From Engraulis encrasicolus (lineage: Eukaryota > Chordata > Actinopteri > Clupeiformes > Engraulidae), in assembly GCF_034702125.1 (NCBI RefSeq), contig NC_085867.1:46907762-46971761 (forward strand): a stretch of 64,000 nt of DNA. Direction: 5' to 3'. A program made the translations under genes and the position numbers. How positions within the stretch are numbered: the stretch's first letter is position 1; the number at the start of each line of letters is the position of its first letter. Below the pieces are notes generated by a model. It searched no databases, was not told where the DNA came from, and saw only the letters and a list, made by a program, of their open reading frames with translations. Positions 1 through 11,702 of this stretch are shown here, one piece after another.

Positions 1-474
1 TCTGAAGCTAGCCAGCGTCATGCCCAGCTGTAAGCAGTGAGCGAGGGCCTCCGTCCACGTCAGGCTGTCTTCTTGGAGTTCGTACGCACCCGTGGTGACG
101 TCCTGGCACAGGAAGGGCAGCGACGCGTTGCACTGCCTGGAAACCCACAGGCCGTGCGCGGTCACGGCGCCACAGCCCTCCCGCGGGGACTTCCAGTTGA
201 AGTACGCCGCTCGGCTGCCGTCCGTCCACTGCCAGCTCTGCGGTCCGAGGCTGAGGCCGACCCAGGTCCACGCGTCGTTCAGGTTGCGGAGCTGGACCTT
301 GTCCTCCAGGGTGAGGACGGAGGACAGGTTGCCGTTGTGGCACCGGCAGTACCGCTGAGCCTCCTGCTGCTTGAGGGGATGGTCCACGTAGATGTGTCTT
401 CTCTCGGGCGTGGCACGGTGGACACACACACTCATACAAGCCAACAGGAGCAGCGGTTGCAATGCTATCTCCAT
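1..474 (-). CDS. Secreted C-type lectin, CLEC20A-like, 5' part (partial at window edge)
   Basis: Reading down from the ATG at 474-472 gives 158 codons open to the window edge. Residues 1-21 look like a signal peptide (MEIALQPLLLLACMSVCV). Residues 27-124 form one C-type lectin domain: WVGL core at 71-74, WQWTDG at 81-86, cysteines at 43, 101, 115 and 123, and the closing PFLC at 120-123. A second domain starts at about residue 131 (YELQEDSLTWTEALAHC). In sugar-binding lectins of this fold the calcium sites carry EPN/QPD and WND motifs. Here those places read KSP and LWVS, so classical calcium-dependent sugar binding is not expected. Tandem-domain secreted lectins of this kind are common in fish (CLEC20A or mannose-receptor-like). 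The start was chosen because it is the first ATG and opens directly into the signal peptide. The remaining exons lie outside the window. A larger ORF in another frame of the same strand is a shadow. Confidence 0.85.
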   Translation of the reverse strand, partial: MEIALQPLLLLACMSVCVHRATPERRHIYVDHPLKQQEAQRYCRCHNGNLSSVLTLEDKVQLRNLNDAWTWVGLSLGPQSWQWTDGSRAAYFNWKSPREGCGAVTAHGLWVSRQCNASLPFLCQDVTTGAYELQEDSLTWTEALAHCLQLGMTLASFR

Positions 475-922
475 GATGATTACCGTACCAGCAAAAGAGA
501 TGGGAGCCTGGGATTCACGATCACAACATGTGACTAAGCCTAGACTAGAGTTATACTAGAGTGGAGTTCACCTAGCTACGTCGGCTGCAAGATCCAAAAG
601 TGTGGAGTCGTCTGTGCTCACCGGCTCTTTTGTGCGTTCAACATCATCTGCTGAAACACCTGCTCGCTGTTTGTTGACATAAAGAAACCTCCCGTCCTGC
701 CCACCAGTATTTGGCAGGGAAATCATTGGTGTCAAGCTTGTATAACACTTTAAAACGAACACTGACTATAACACTAATCCAACACATGCAAAGCAGAGAA
801 GAGGAAAGCTTCCCCCTGGCCACAAATGCCGTCTCTCGGATGCCTTCCTATGCGTCTTTGAAGCACTTTGATCTGTTTTCTACTGTTCCTGTAAAAATTA
901 GTAATGTGTAATGCCGATGATC
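475..922. other. Lectin upstream region, no gene seen
   Basis: This stretch lies directly upstream of the lectin start codon on the minus strand, so it should hold the promoter or a 5' intron end. A TATA-like string reads on the minus strand near 553-560, but it is weak. A 64-codon minus-strand ORF at 568-762 has no recognisable family. Confidence 0.3.
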
Positions 923-1203
923 TAGGCAGCGGGCCAAGAATCATAGCTCATCTAGAAAATGAGTTTCGTTGTATCCGTTTAGTGGCAACTTAAAAACATG
1001 TTTTCTTGATCAATTTTGGGGTGCTGAATCCAAATCTGCCTGTTGCCACGCCGTCAACCTGCACGTTTGGCCACCACAAGGGGCGCTATATTCATTTTTG
1101 CTTATTTATGGGTAGAAACAACGTTTTCTTTCCTGTTCAGTTATAACATTTTACAGATTGCTTTGTAATTTTTTTTCTCCATGAAACTGAAGACTTTGTG
1201 TTT

Positions 1204-1234
1204 GTGTGTGTGTGTGTGTGTGTGGGGGGGGGGN
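1204..1234. repeat. (TG)n followed by a G run with an ambiguous base
   Basis: A short TG microsatellite runs into about ten G bases and one N at 1234. The N probably marks a sequencing or assembly difficulty in the homopolymer. Confidence 0.8.
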
Positions 1235-3410
1235 GTATACAGGGGGCTAGTTCAAACTGACTTAAAATGCTGGTTTTGGACCGTTTCTTTACTTCAAGCC
1301 ATGTTTTTCTCTAAAAATGACAGCTAATTGGTTGAATTATCGAACAACATACATATACATTACAATCTAGACTCAAGATGGAAGAAAATACCAAAATATG
1401 ACACATAGGCTGCGGACCATAAATCATAGCTCATCTGGATAATGAGTTTTGTTGTGACCTCTTAGTAGCAACTTAAAAATATGTGCACTTGGTCAATTTG
1501 GGGGTGCTGAATCCAAATCTGTCTGTTGCCAGGGCATAAACCTGCTCCCTTGACCACCACAGGGGGCGCTACTTCGTTTTTTCCTTATTTATATACCGGT
1601 AAGTGCACAGAAAAGTGCACGTATAGATTTGGCACAAATGTTCATTAGTGTGCACTCTTTAAAAAAAAATGCCCTTGGCCGCGCAGAAAATCCAAGCTGG
1701 CAGCCATATTTTAAGATGGCCACCCTCTGCACTTAGAGGCTCAGTTCGAAACGGGAGGCAGTGACTCGATGACTCTCCTCCTACATAAACAGGTCACTGA
1801 TCAGATAGGTGAAGTTAGCTGATGAGGCAGCCGTTACGAACGGCACTAACGAGTGCGCTGCCTTGCGCATTTGATGTTACGGCGATTTTATGGCGGGAGT
1901 TGCGTTCATCACGTTAGCGCTTAGCTTACGCATGCTATTTGAACGGTGAATGATCGTCAGACGGCGGAATCGTACAATAGGCTATAAATAGATCTAGCGA
2001 CAGCATATTTAGATACTACAATGTTGATTTATCCATTCGATTTTCAATATCTACATACATAAGTGTCAGAATAAAGAGTATGATAAGGTAGTAGCTTGGG
2101 TAGTAGCCATGTTTGTTTTTCAGGTTTCCGGTTGAGAGGGAGGTGGCGCAAAGCATGTTGGGTACCAAAGCAGCGAAGTCAGCATCTGATGCTGACCTCA
2201 AATATCCCTGTTACGCCCACAAATGCAGTCAACTGCCGAGGCAGGAAATAAAGCAATTTTTCGTTTCGATCCACACTTCATGACTCGATGTCCAGTTAGC
2301 TCACAGGAAGGACCGCTGCCTTCCCTGTTTGAGCCATAATGAGGCCACGAATCGCTTTAATTATGATAGCATGAAATACTGCAAATGTTATGTAAAATCC
2401 ACTTTTTAAAGAAGAGCATTGTCCATTGATAAAATCCAGATGGCCACCGTTTTCAATATGGCCACCCTCTCCACTTATAATAAGGAACACTTTTAAAAAG
2501 TGTGATGGCCACCAAAAGAATCCAAAGTGGCCACCATTTTTTAAGATGGCCACCCGCCTCAGAAGACCAAGAACTGTTCACATAATGACATGGCTTGCAA
2601 TTTCGCACCCTTGTTCATTAGAATATACTCTTTGAAACAACAACATTGTTCACAAGAAAAACCAAGATGTTTGACACGTTTCGAGATGCTATCCTCTCCA
2701 CCAACAATTACTAATGCTAACCAACATATATGCAATTACTTGAATGAAATCAACAAATTACTGAAGAACAATACTGTATACATGATACAGTCTGAAAAGG
2801 ATCTGTGATTTCTTATTCAAAAACATGATTCACAAATACTAAAACTGCACAATATAATGTCAAAATCTTGACAGGCCTGAAGTAAAAGGATTAAGCAGAA
2901 CTGTACTTCACATTTGCAGCTTCACTAGACTATGCATACAAGACCAAGCCTGAGGCATGTGCACCTGCCGCACTTAGCAAACTTTTCTTTGCAATGGCTG
3001 CCCTGTTCATTCTTTGCCAATCTTCTCCCGTCAGTTGGATTTCATTTCTTTGAGTTCTAGTTGGCATATGCTAAAAAACCCACAGGCACTCTGCTTGATT
3101 TGTTGCATATTATGTAGTGTGCTGTTGCATATTATGTAGTGTGTTGTATCAGTGCTGCTGCTGTTGGAGGGATGTCTTCACATGGCCTTTCTGCAAAATA
3201 GTTAATGGCTCGCATCACTCATACAATCTGCAGTGCTGAATCTCTCATTCCACTACTTTCCTTTATCATTGGTTTTGAAGGCTGTGACCATGTCACAGCA
3301 TGTAAAAGCAAGGCAGAACAGCATGTATTAGGCCTTCTCTTGTCCAATTGTGTTGTAAAGTTTGTGGATGACAATGAATTGAAGGCTCTGGGTTTGGCCA
3401 CACATCAGCC

Positions 3411-3838
3411 TTAAAGGGACAGTTTGGTCAATTTCAACATGCAGTTGTAATGCTCACACTACCCTGGACTTGTCAGTGCCTGAATTTTTTTTTTCTTCTT
3501 CTTCAGCCGTTTCCGAGATCCTGGTCATTGTAATGGGGGCAGCTCTTTGTTTACATTTCAAAAAAACATTTTTATTTATTCCCAAAAACATCCAAAAGGT
3601 TATAAAACATCAGCAGACAACTAGCAAACAGCAGTACCTTTTGGGAAAATATTTGGAGTTGGCCTATGTTTCATTTTTTAAAAATGTAAACAAACGCTGC
3701 CCCCATTAGAATTGCTCATATCTCGGAAAGGGCTGAGCCGAAAAATGTGGCATCACCAGGTACTGACAAGTCAAGGGTAGCGTGAGCAATACAACTGCAT
3801 GTTGAAATTGACCAAACTGTCCCTTTAAATGTTGCACA
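3411..3838. mobile_element. TTAA-flanked MITE (Kolobok/piggyBac-like)
   Basis: TTAA at 3411-3414 and 3835-3838 bounds a 420-bp element. Its inverted ends (AAAGGGACAGTTTGGTCAAT and the complement) pair for about 70 bp. It encodes no protein. The TTAA duplication and the AAAGGGACAG terminus fit non-autonomous Kolobok or piggyBac relatives. Confidence 0.75.
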
Positions 3839-3896
3839 TCTAGACTTGAGTGGAGAAAATTGCCATTGGTATAATTTGGCAGGGAAAAGTAAGAAA

Positions 3897-3975
3897 AGGT
3901 CACACCATGCATTAACTTTCTTTTATTATTACACAGACGTGGTTCGGCGATCTGCCTTACCATAATTTGGCATGG
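3897..3975. repeat. Half-copy of the TTTCGGCG palindromic repeat
   Basis: This stretch (caccatgcatt...ttattacacagacg...ttcggcg...ctgcctt) matches the left arm of the palindrome at 41117-41247 with several mismatches. It lacks the mirrored arm. Confidence 0.5.
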
Positions 3976-5344
3976 AAAAAGATGTGGCTATTGGCTTCCT
4001 CCTAGGACCATGTAGGCCTATCTCATTCAGAGAGAGTTTTGGTTGTACCAAGTCTGATGCAGACGTCAAAAGATATACAGCTCCCAACTTACTCAGGAAA
4101 ATCTCAACATCATCAAAGTTGACTTGGTCAAAGATATCAAACACAATCAATTCTATCGGAGATGTAGGGTCTCGTGTTTCCAGCACAGCATCATGCCAAT
4201 CATTCTAATGTCCTTACCTACTGTACAACTTGACCAAAATGGAAGGACTGTAAATGCTGTGTAGTTAACAAGAAAATAACTGTGGGTTTCCCCCAACTTG
4301 TCAACTTGGATAACAACACCTTTGCCAATTTCCGCAGTGGAATTTAAAAGCCACCAATGCATCAAAGCATCAATGAGTAGTCAGTACACTCCACTTGACT
4401 TGTCAGAGGATGGGAAATGAGGCTGTTCAAAGTTTTTTGGAATATATCTGCTGATAAGGCCAAGACTAGTTAGAAAATCCAGCTGACTGGGGATAGGAAA
4501 CTAATTGAAAGTGTTCTGGGTAATTGGGTCTCCCATTACAGAGAGTAGAGAATGACGGGTGTAAATGCTACATGTCTTATTTGTCCTCTGTCCAGCCTTA
4601 CACAGTTCTTTTCGAGATTTTGTTGTAGGACTACACTTCTAATATTTATGTTGTTTTGCTTTAAAAATGCCATCGTGCAAAAATAGCAGATCTTTTGGTT
4701 CAGACTGTATGATAGGATAGTGATCAAACAGATCTTTTTTTTCTTAAAATAATTGTAATGCAAATCAGTTAATATGCTAAGGAGTTATTGGTGGAAGGTG
4801 GCCATCTTGGAATTCCCTGAGGCCAGCACCCTTTTTTCAAAGAGTGGATTCTGATGAACATTTTGTGCCAAATTGCATGCTTGTATCATTAAGTGAACTA
4901 TTCCAGGCCTTTTTTACAAGTGGAGAGGGTGGCCATGTTGAAAAATTGTGACCACCTTGGATGTATATTTTTATATTTGCATAATTATCATAATTATACA
5001 TCATAATAATACTATACAACTAATAATAGAGTCTTACTTAAAATGTTGAGAATTTTGTCTTTTTCAATTTTGTGAAAACCTTTGGCCAATAATTGGCAAT
5101 TAGGCCTACTGTATTCTACATTGTGTCTATCAGTCTTGAGTGAAAGAGACATGCAAAGGCAAAAGACAGTAACTAAGTTGTGATTATGTGTTTTGTGTTC
5201 ATAATTACAATCAGCCATTATCTGCTAATTATCATTCATGTCAGGCAATGAATGTTGAATTAACAATTAACGGTTTACCTGTGGTACGTTTGTCACCACA
5301 CAATTTCCTTATTCTACAAGACATCAACAAACCATTCACAAAGT

Positions 5345-5616
5345 AGGCCATGTTTAATAGAATATACACATCAACTTCACCACTTTTTCCTATATGGAAT
5401 TAACAGTAGCTGCAGTGCATTTCAAGCAGTTCAATTGCCTACCAAATGGTGGCGCTATGCTTGACTGCCATTTCACTCATAGGCCATGTTTAATAGAATC
5501 TACACATCAACTTCACCACTTTTTCCTATATGGAATTAACAGTAGCTGCAGTGCATTTCAAGCAGTTCAATTACCTACCACATGGTGGCGCTATGCCTGA
5601 CTGCCATTACACCCAT
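5345..5616. repeat. Tandem duplication, 136-bp unit, two copies
   Basis: The blocks starting at 5345 and 5481 (both AGGCCATGTTTAATAGAAT) are nearly identical over 136 bp. They differ at a few bases such as 'attgcctaccaaatgg' against 'attacctaccacatgg'. The unit is non-coding and lies inside the candidate 5-kb element. Confidence 0.85.
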
Positions 5617-6148
5617 AAAGAAATATTGATAGGCATAATACACACTTATATGTGAAGTTTTGCTCTTGTGGATCACTTCAAATTTATTTGGTGACACTTT
5701 TCTTGTTGAAGAGGTCAATTTTAATTACATTCCTACATTACCAAAAATCGCCTGTTCAACCTTTGTTTTTCATATGAATGTGCAACTTTTGACGATGGCA
5801 ACATTTAGAATATTGATTTATGCACTCTGATGGATATATATGAGCAAAAACCAAGTTGCCACCTGATCACTCCGACGAACTTGCAAGATAGGATTTCTGG
5901 CCCGCTGCCTATTAGGCGAGGGACCAAAAATAGAGCACTTTGAGAGGCGGAGGAAAAGTCTGGTACGAGCTGGATCTTGCAGTATAAAAAGTTGGGTTAC
6001 GGTTCGGATGTAACCTTGGTTCTGCGATGGAAGGAAAGAAAGGCCGCCAGGCGGCTAGCCCAAAGGGCTGGAATATAATCCGCACATGCACAATTCTGAG
6101 GTAGACTGTATCAAAACACCACCACGTTACTGTGCCGAAACCAGGAGG

Positions 6149-6357
6149 CAGTGTTGCCAGATTGGGCGGGTGCCCGCCCAATTGGGCTACTTGGGATGAG
6201 CGTTGGCGGGTAAAAACGGGAAAATGGCGTTTTTTTCAGCCGTTTTGGGCCCATAGAAGTCAATGTAATTTGTTGAATTTGGGCGGAATTTAGCGCATTT
6301 TGGCGGTTTTTGAGAACCTTTTGGGCGGGATTTGGTCAGACACATCTGGCAACACTG
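6149..6357. mobile_element. hAT-like MITE (CAGTGTTGCCAGAT ends)
   Basis: The ends CAGTGTTGCCAGAT and ATCTGGCAACACTG are inverted repeats. The flanking 8-mers (CCAGGAGG and CTGGGTGG) agree at only part of their positions, so the target duplication is eroded. The interior is GGCGGG-rich and non-coding. Confidence 0.7.
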
Positions 6358-6580
6358 CTGGGTGGTGGCAGGTTCAAGCCCTGTGTGGCGGACTGCAAAG
6401 GAACACCTCAGTTACACCCAACTGTCTGTACAAGTCACTTAAAAGACACAAGTTTAGCAAAATCAATCATTTAAATCTTGTTCATCATCAATACGGCCTT
6501 TATTATTTATACTTGTATAAACCTGATAAGGACCTAGAAGGCTCTTAAGACATCTTTTACAGACAGTGAATAGGCATGTG

Positions 6581-7658
6581 TTAAGCGGCGTACACACACA
6601 TAGCTTCTCGCTTGCTCGCCTACTCGCCACTCTTTCATGGAACGTTCGCTGAAAGTTCCCGCGGCTTTAACTGCCAATGAACAGGCGAGAAGTACCGAGC
6701 TCTGCATTTCAATTGGTTACTCACCTCGCTCGAAGATAAAATATTTTCAACTCGGGACCCGCCCACATCGTATTGCCTCTACAGTACTCGCCTACTCACC
6801 TGCTAGTCTCACTGAAACACATTTGCTACGTGTACATGATGTTTTTGAATCGGATCTAATAGATCGGATTTAAGTAGATCGGATTAAGAGTTATTTTGCG
6901 ACGTGTATACATGGAAAATACAGGGAAAATAAAGCATTGCGATTGGACTGAGGACGCACGTGCTGAGTGAGCCAAATAAGGCGTGGGGGCGTGGTCGCCA
7001 AACCTCCAGGGAACTACTGGGACACAAGCTTATCTTCAGCCCGAAAATGAATTCCCTCAGTGGACTCAAGGCTGGTAAAATCCCCTTTGGGTCTGGTTCT
7101 TTCAAATGCTAGTTAGCACCCTCCTAGCTTAGAAAAACGAACTGGTGAAAGGGTGATGTGGAGTAACTTTGTTGTGCTTAATTACTTCGTGGGGCACTTT
7201 TACATCAATATATGGAAGCCACAACATTTATAGTCGCTTAGGGACTTTAAATTAAGCAAAACTTTCATGTGAAAATCAACAGGAAGTGCCGCCATCTTTT
7301 TCTCACTGACAAAGAGCATGGGCTCTTGGCGCCATCGTGTGGCCAACGAGCATGCGTGGAACGACCGGGCCTATTGTTAATTCTGAATAAAAAGTTACAT
7401 GACAGAGGAACGTGTTTAATCGGATTTAAAAGAGGAATAAACCACCCACTTTAATCGGACTTAAGTTTAAATCGGAATAAACTTAAATCCTGTTCGGTAA
7501 GTGTTTACATGATGTTTTTAAAGTGGAATTAAGTTTTAATGAGATTTAAAGTGAGTTAAATCGGATTTAAATGCCTCATGTAAACGTACCAATTGACATT
7601 CTACTGAGTTCATTCGCTGAGCGAGTAACTAGCAGCGACGTGTGTGTACGGCCCTTTA
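6581..7658. mobile_element. Candidate inverted-end element with nested AT-rich element
   Basis: The left end (CGGCGTACACACACATAGC near 6586) mirrors the right end (GACGTGTGTGTACGGCC near 7637-7653). Within it, about 6830 to 7590, a second inverted pair (ACATGATGTTTTTGAATCGG and CGGATTTAAATGCCTCATGT) suggests a nested element. No ORF of note is present. The boundaries are approximate. Confidence 0.45.
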
Positions 7659-7892
7659 GGCTAACATATGAAATTCTTCATATTATGAGCCCAATTCTGA
7701 AGTGTTTCCCATCGTTCTTTTGAGGACCACAAGCCCACTCCCACTACTTTCGATCAACATTTTTGAAAATAATTTTAAAATCATCTCAGAGGCACTTGCT
7801 GTCAGGTTAACTTGAAGACATATCCCCTTGATGTCGGGCTTAAGCTAGCACCAGCTTGATCTACTCACACACCACGTCCAAGGAGAGATAGA

Positions 7893-8335
7893 TAGATAGG
7901 AGTGCTTACTCATGTCATAACAGCGTAGTATGAAATGATGGCGAGGGGAGTACGGAAATTGTATTCTTCTTCTACGGTCAGTATTGGAAGCATCAGGGAA
8001 GCATGCAATGCCACTTCCGCGAGGGTTGGAGTGTGGAACAGGTCATAGGACAGCGTGAATGTTTGTCAGCTGTCCTTAATTACCCCCAGCAATTACTGCT
8101 GACCAACAGATGCAGTTAATTTGGCCACAAATTATCCATCATGGTGTCGCCCCCACTGACCATGCGCAAGAGAGTACGGAAATTGTATCCATCGCACCCA
8201 CTGACCAATGACCATGTGCAAGGGAGTTAATTTTCCATCCACTCGTGTCCTCAGGCAACGCCCCCGTACTACACCGTGGCCAATGCATTTCCCCCCGAGA
8301 GATTGTTCTTCTCTGTCGAATTTCTTTGATCACGT
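7893..8335. repeat. Dispersed repeat, copy 1
   Basis: Long stretches here recur at 46375-46795 in the same orientation, for example GATGGCGAGGGGAGTACGG, GGACAGCGTGAATGTTTGTC and CATCCACTCGTGTCCTCA. Parts also recur inverted at about 9180-9280. The repeat ends where the promoter-like duplicated block begins at 8331. No ORF is visible. Confidence 0.75.
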
Positions 8336-9115
8336 GTGAGGTGTGGGGGGACAGGTGGAGAGGAGGAGCTGAAGTGGGGAGCAGTGCAAACTTGCGTAGT
8401 CGTGTGAGTCAAGGTGCATAATATATACACATGTGAGTGAGTTGTTGGCCAACCAGTTCATGGCCGCGTGACCTCGGAGGCGGTCTGCATAGAGCTCTAC
8501 CCTTGCAAACGGGATAAGCAACTGCGGGGGTTGAAAGGTCAGTCTGCAGTCGCATTCTCGACGCAACATGACTGAAATTTGGTAAGTTGGAGAGGAAATC
8601 TAACCACCATGCAACATTTTCAGCCAGAATGCATTGAGCTTATCTGACTTTGTTGCAAGCAGTTGATGTTGTGAAGGCACGTGAGCGAGAACTTGTTGTC
8701 ACAATGTGGGTGCGTGGTATTAAAAGCATTTAGTCGGCCACAAATATACACGAGACGATGAGCTCTCACCAGTTTGATCTACTAACACATCACGTGTGAG
8801 GTGTGGGGGACAGGTGGAGAGGGGGAGCTGAAGAGGGGAGCAGTGCAAACTTGTGTAGGGGTGTGAGACAAGACTCATATACACACCTGAGTGAGTTGTT
8901 GACCAACCAGTTCATCGGAGCGTGACCTCGGAGGCGGCCTGCAGACGAGCATCGATGGGGATAAGCAACTGTAGGGGTTGCAAGATCCGACTGCAGTCAC
9001 ATTCATCCCGTAACAGTTCGACACTATGTGACATGTCACCTCGTCGACGCAACATGACTGAAATTTAGTAAGTTGGACAGGAAATCTAACCATCATGCAA
9101 CATTTTCATCCAGAG
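8331..9115 (+). repeat. Tandemly duplicated promoter/first-exon-like block (8331-8640 and 8791-9115)
   Basis: Two blocks spaced 460 bp apart share CACGTGTGAGGTGTGG, GTGAGTGAGTTGTTG, CGTGACCTCGGAGGCGG, CAACATGACTGAAATTT and GTAAGTTGG. Each has an E-box-like CACGTG at its start, a TATATACAC-type AT stretch, and near its end an ATG in the context ACGCAACATGACTGAAATT followed at once by a consensus splice donor (GTAAGTTGG). This looks like a short first exon (Met-Thr-Glu-Ile) with its promoter, duplicated. No second exon was recognised, and the block adjoins a dispersed repeat, so it may be transposon-derived. Confidence 0.4.
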
Positions 9116-9668
9116 TGTTTTGCTGTCTATCTGTGCATGTAGCCGTTGCGGTATCTCGATCGCACCTAATGTCAAGTTTGTGGCCAAATTGACTACAGCT
9201 GTCTGTCAGCATTAATTACGGGGGATAATTAATGACAGCTGTCAAAAATTCAGTGTCCTGTGATCTGTTCCACACTCCAGGCCTGGTGCTAGGGGCATTG
9301 CACTTCACCAAAGAAGATGGATCCAACAAGAAGCGTCATTTTGTTTCTTTTCCGGTATCCACTTTATGTCGGGTTGAACGCCCCTTTAGGAGACCTTCGG
9401 TTAGGAGACCTTCAGAGTCCTGAGGTTGAGAATCAATGAAGTCCCCTTAGCGCTGTAGATGGCGGTAGCGCATGTCTTGCGCAAACACCTCAAAAAGAGA
9501 AGAAGAAGTAGGGGACAACGCCCCCTTAGGAGACCCAACTTGAGCACACGCTTTTGCATTGAGTGGGCGTGTCTTGGGTTATCTTGGTTTGATTCAGTAT
9601 TTTTGACTTCACCATGCCACCAGTACTGACAGTAGAAGAAGAGAGTGACTCCACCTGCAGCCCTGGCT

Positions 9669-9972
9669 TAACCCATTGATGCCTAAAGCACTTTCAAAAA
9701 AGGCTGCTGAATGCCTAAGCACTTTTTAAGAAAAGTTGCCCTCAGCCTATACAAACCAAAATATCTCAGCCTCTGAAGCACATGAAAACATTCCATAAGT
9801 TGCATTTAAACGCTAAGACCCTCATCTAGCATTAGAATGTGTTCATCCAGCTCTAACATACCAAGATTTTTCATAAAATTGTCTCAAATCTCATGACACT
9901 GAATGTTGCGTCATGCAGCTCCAGGCGCCAGGGACAATGTTGCGCAACGCAACATCCAGCATCAATGGGTTA
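9669..9972. mobile_element. MITE with TAACCCATTGATGC ends
   Basis: The left TAACCCATTGATGC and right GCATCAATGGGTTA are inverted ends. A diverged copy at 59945-60115 shares 'aaatatctcagcctc.gaagcacat' and 'gtgttcat.cag.tctaacatacc'. Non-coding. Confidence 0.65.
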
Positions 9973-10572
9973 CTATCCTATGCTCTTATGACATCAGTGA
10001 GCTGTCTACTCTCTACCATCATTGGTAGGAAACTGCTTCTGTCGCTGTGCCGTGTGTCACTGTGTTTGATTCCTGTTTGTGACAGCCAGGCCTCTCCTCA
10101 AACCCTGGCCCCATGACGCATCCCGGGCCACCGCTTTCCTTGATGTGAAATCATCTTGAGGAGATGATGACACATGCATGAACAGAAACCAGGGATGAAC
10201 TGGGATAAAAAAAATCAGTCCGGGCATTTTCAGCCTCGACTAGTCCGCCAGGCATTGAGAGAGACAATGAAGCCTGTGGCAACATCTATTTTGACATCAA
10301 CAACCAAAATGAATATTGGACTCCGAAAGGTCAGCTGTAGCAGCATGAGGACTGAGAGATCACTACACTGAGAGGAGGGTCAGGCCAAAATTATCAACAG
10401 TCCACCGGGCAAATGCCCTGTATGCCTAATGGCCAATCCAGCTGTGACGGAAACCGTAATGCTGTAAAGATGGAAGGGGCTGGGTGATGGATCTCCCAGC
10501 TGTCATCCACACTTTGCAGTGTTTGAAGGAAAGCTGCATAATAAAAATGCAGACCGAGTTGGTATATTCGCT

Positions 10573-10865
10573 GCACTGCAAAAAATGAAATCTTAGCAAG
10601 CTTATTTTTCTAGTTCCAAGTAAAAATATCTAGTTAATCTTATTTTAAGTAAAAATCACCCAATAACTAGTACTTTTTAACTGAATATTTTTACTTGATT
10701 AGACTATTTTACTCTTTTCCAGCAAATATTGCTTACAACAAATAAAAAAATATCACCAAGTAAAAATATTTTGCCCCATGGACAAATGTTAGAAAACAAG
10801 TAGAAATAGCGTAATTTCTAGTTCTAAATTCCAGTTAAAAAGTACTATTTTTAAAATAAAAGTAA
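10573..10865. mobile_element. AT-rich MITE-like sequence (CACTGCAAAAAATGAAATCT start)
   Basis: The stretch begins with CACTGCAAAAAATGAAATCTT, shortened here, and continues with TTCTAGTTC..AAGTAAAAATAT motifs found in both orientations. It resembles a common fish AT-rich MITE. The right terminus is not recognisable. Confidence 0.4.
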
Positions 10866-10949
10866 TGAAAAAAGTTGACATTTATATGTACTGTGAAGTA
10901 CTGCAACTCATCCAGCAACCAGCAATAGGGTTCACCGCAATTATTATAC

Positions 10950-11305
10950 TAGGGATGCACCGATACCACTTTTTTGAAAACCGATACAAGTACGAGTACA
11001 TTAATGTGTGTACTTGCCGATACCGAGTACTGATACCGATACCGTTTACCAGCAAAATACAATGAAAATAAATGCATGGCCTTGTTTTTTCCACCTGTGA
11101 TATTTTTATTGTCCATTTCCATGTAGATTCAAATGTTAGTAAATGTATGAGGTGGCCCTTTTTTTCCATGCTGCTTTCAAGTCCACAGAACGTGACAAGA
11201 TTTTGCATTGTTTTGTGTAATAGCAGTATCGTTCCTGGTATCGGCAAGTGCTTGACGAGTACGAGTATGAGTATAATGAGCAGTATCGGTATCGGTGCAT
11301 CCCTA
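10950..11305. mobile_element. hAT MITE with TSD TATTATAC
   Basis: The ends TAGGGATGCACCGATA and TATCGGTGCATCCCTA are perfect inverted repeats. The 8-bp TATTATAC lies directly on both sides (10942-10949 and 11306-11313). The interior carries GATACC/GAGTAC repeats. A second copy is at 48206-48518. The apparent ORFs inside are by chance. Confidence 0.93.
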
Positions 11306-11702
11306 TATTATACTGTAAAAACTCAGCTCATCATCAGGAATGCACTTTTGCATTTTCATATGCTGAGTGAGATGGCACATGCAGGCAGAAGAAAGGGCAA
11401 TCAGAATTCAGAAGAAAGGGGCAAAAGTCATACTTCCTACATACTTCCAGCATATGGCAGAGGGAAAATGTGGTGGTGTGTTATGTCACATACATTGGCA
11501 TCAGGCAAAGGATAAAGATAACTTCTAATTTCTAATTTACACCGAATCTCAATAATTTACATTCCTTCACTGTGGGGAAAAAGTGGGCTGGATTTGGACA
11601 CGATACTCACTTGATGAAAAAGACATGCAGGCAGGACCGTAACCAGACATTTTTAAATACAGAGGTCAAATACTCTGCACTGTACTGCATACTGTACATT
11701 TA

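Larger units (their letters stand above)
923..5911. mobile_element. Candidate 5-kb non-autonomous element with inverted ends
   Basis: The left end at 923 (TAGGCAGCGGGCCA) is the inverse of the right end at 5898-5911 (TGGCCCGCTGCCTA). The left end is partly repeated at about 1408-1640, including the GGGCGCTA string near 1080 and 1565. Internal sequence is also inverted: 'agatggccaccctct' motifs near 1717, 2458 and 2543 are mirrored at about 4795-4960. No transposase ORF is visible, and the flanks show no clear target duplication, so the boundaries are tentative. A TTAA-flanked MITE (3411-3838) sits inside. Confidence 0.45.

Noticed and set aside
8..439. 143-codon minus-strand ORF at the left edge
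   Set aside because: It is the wrong frame of the lectin gene; the lectin frame has the signal peptide and the C-type lectin signature.
568..762. Upstream lectin exon or separate small gene
   Set aside because: The 64-codon ORF shows no family resemblance or clear splice sites; the lectin start at 474 already has its signal peptide.
10882..11515. ORFs of 121 and 147 codons around 11 kb
   Set aside because: They span a non-autonomous hAT MITE and flanks, with no transposase signature.
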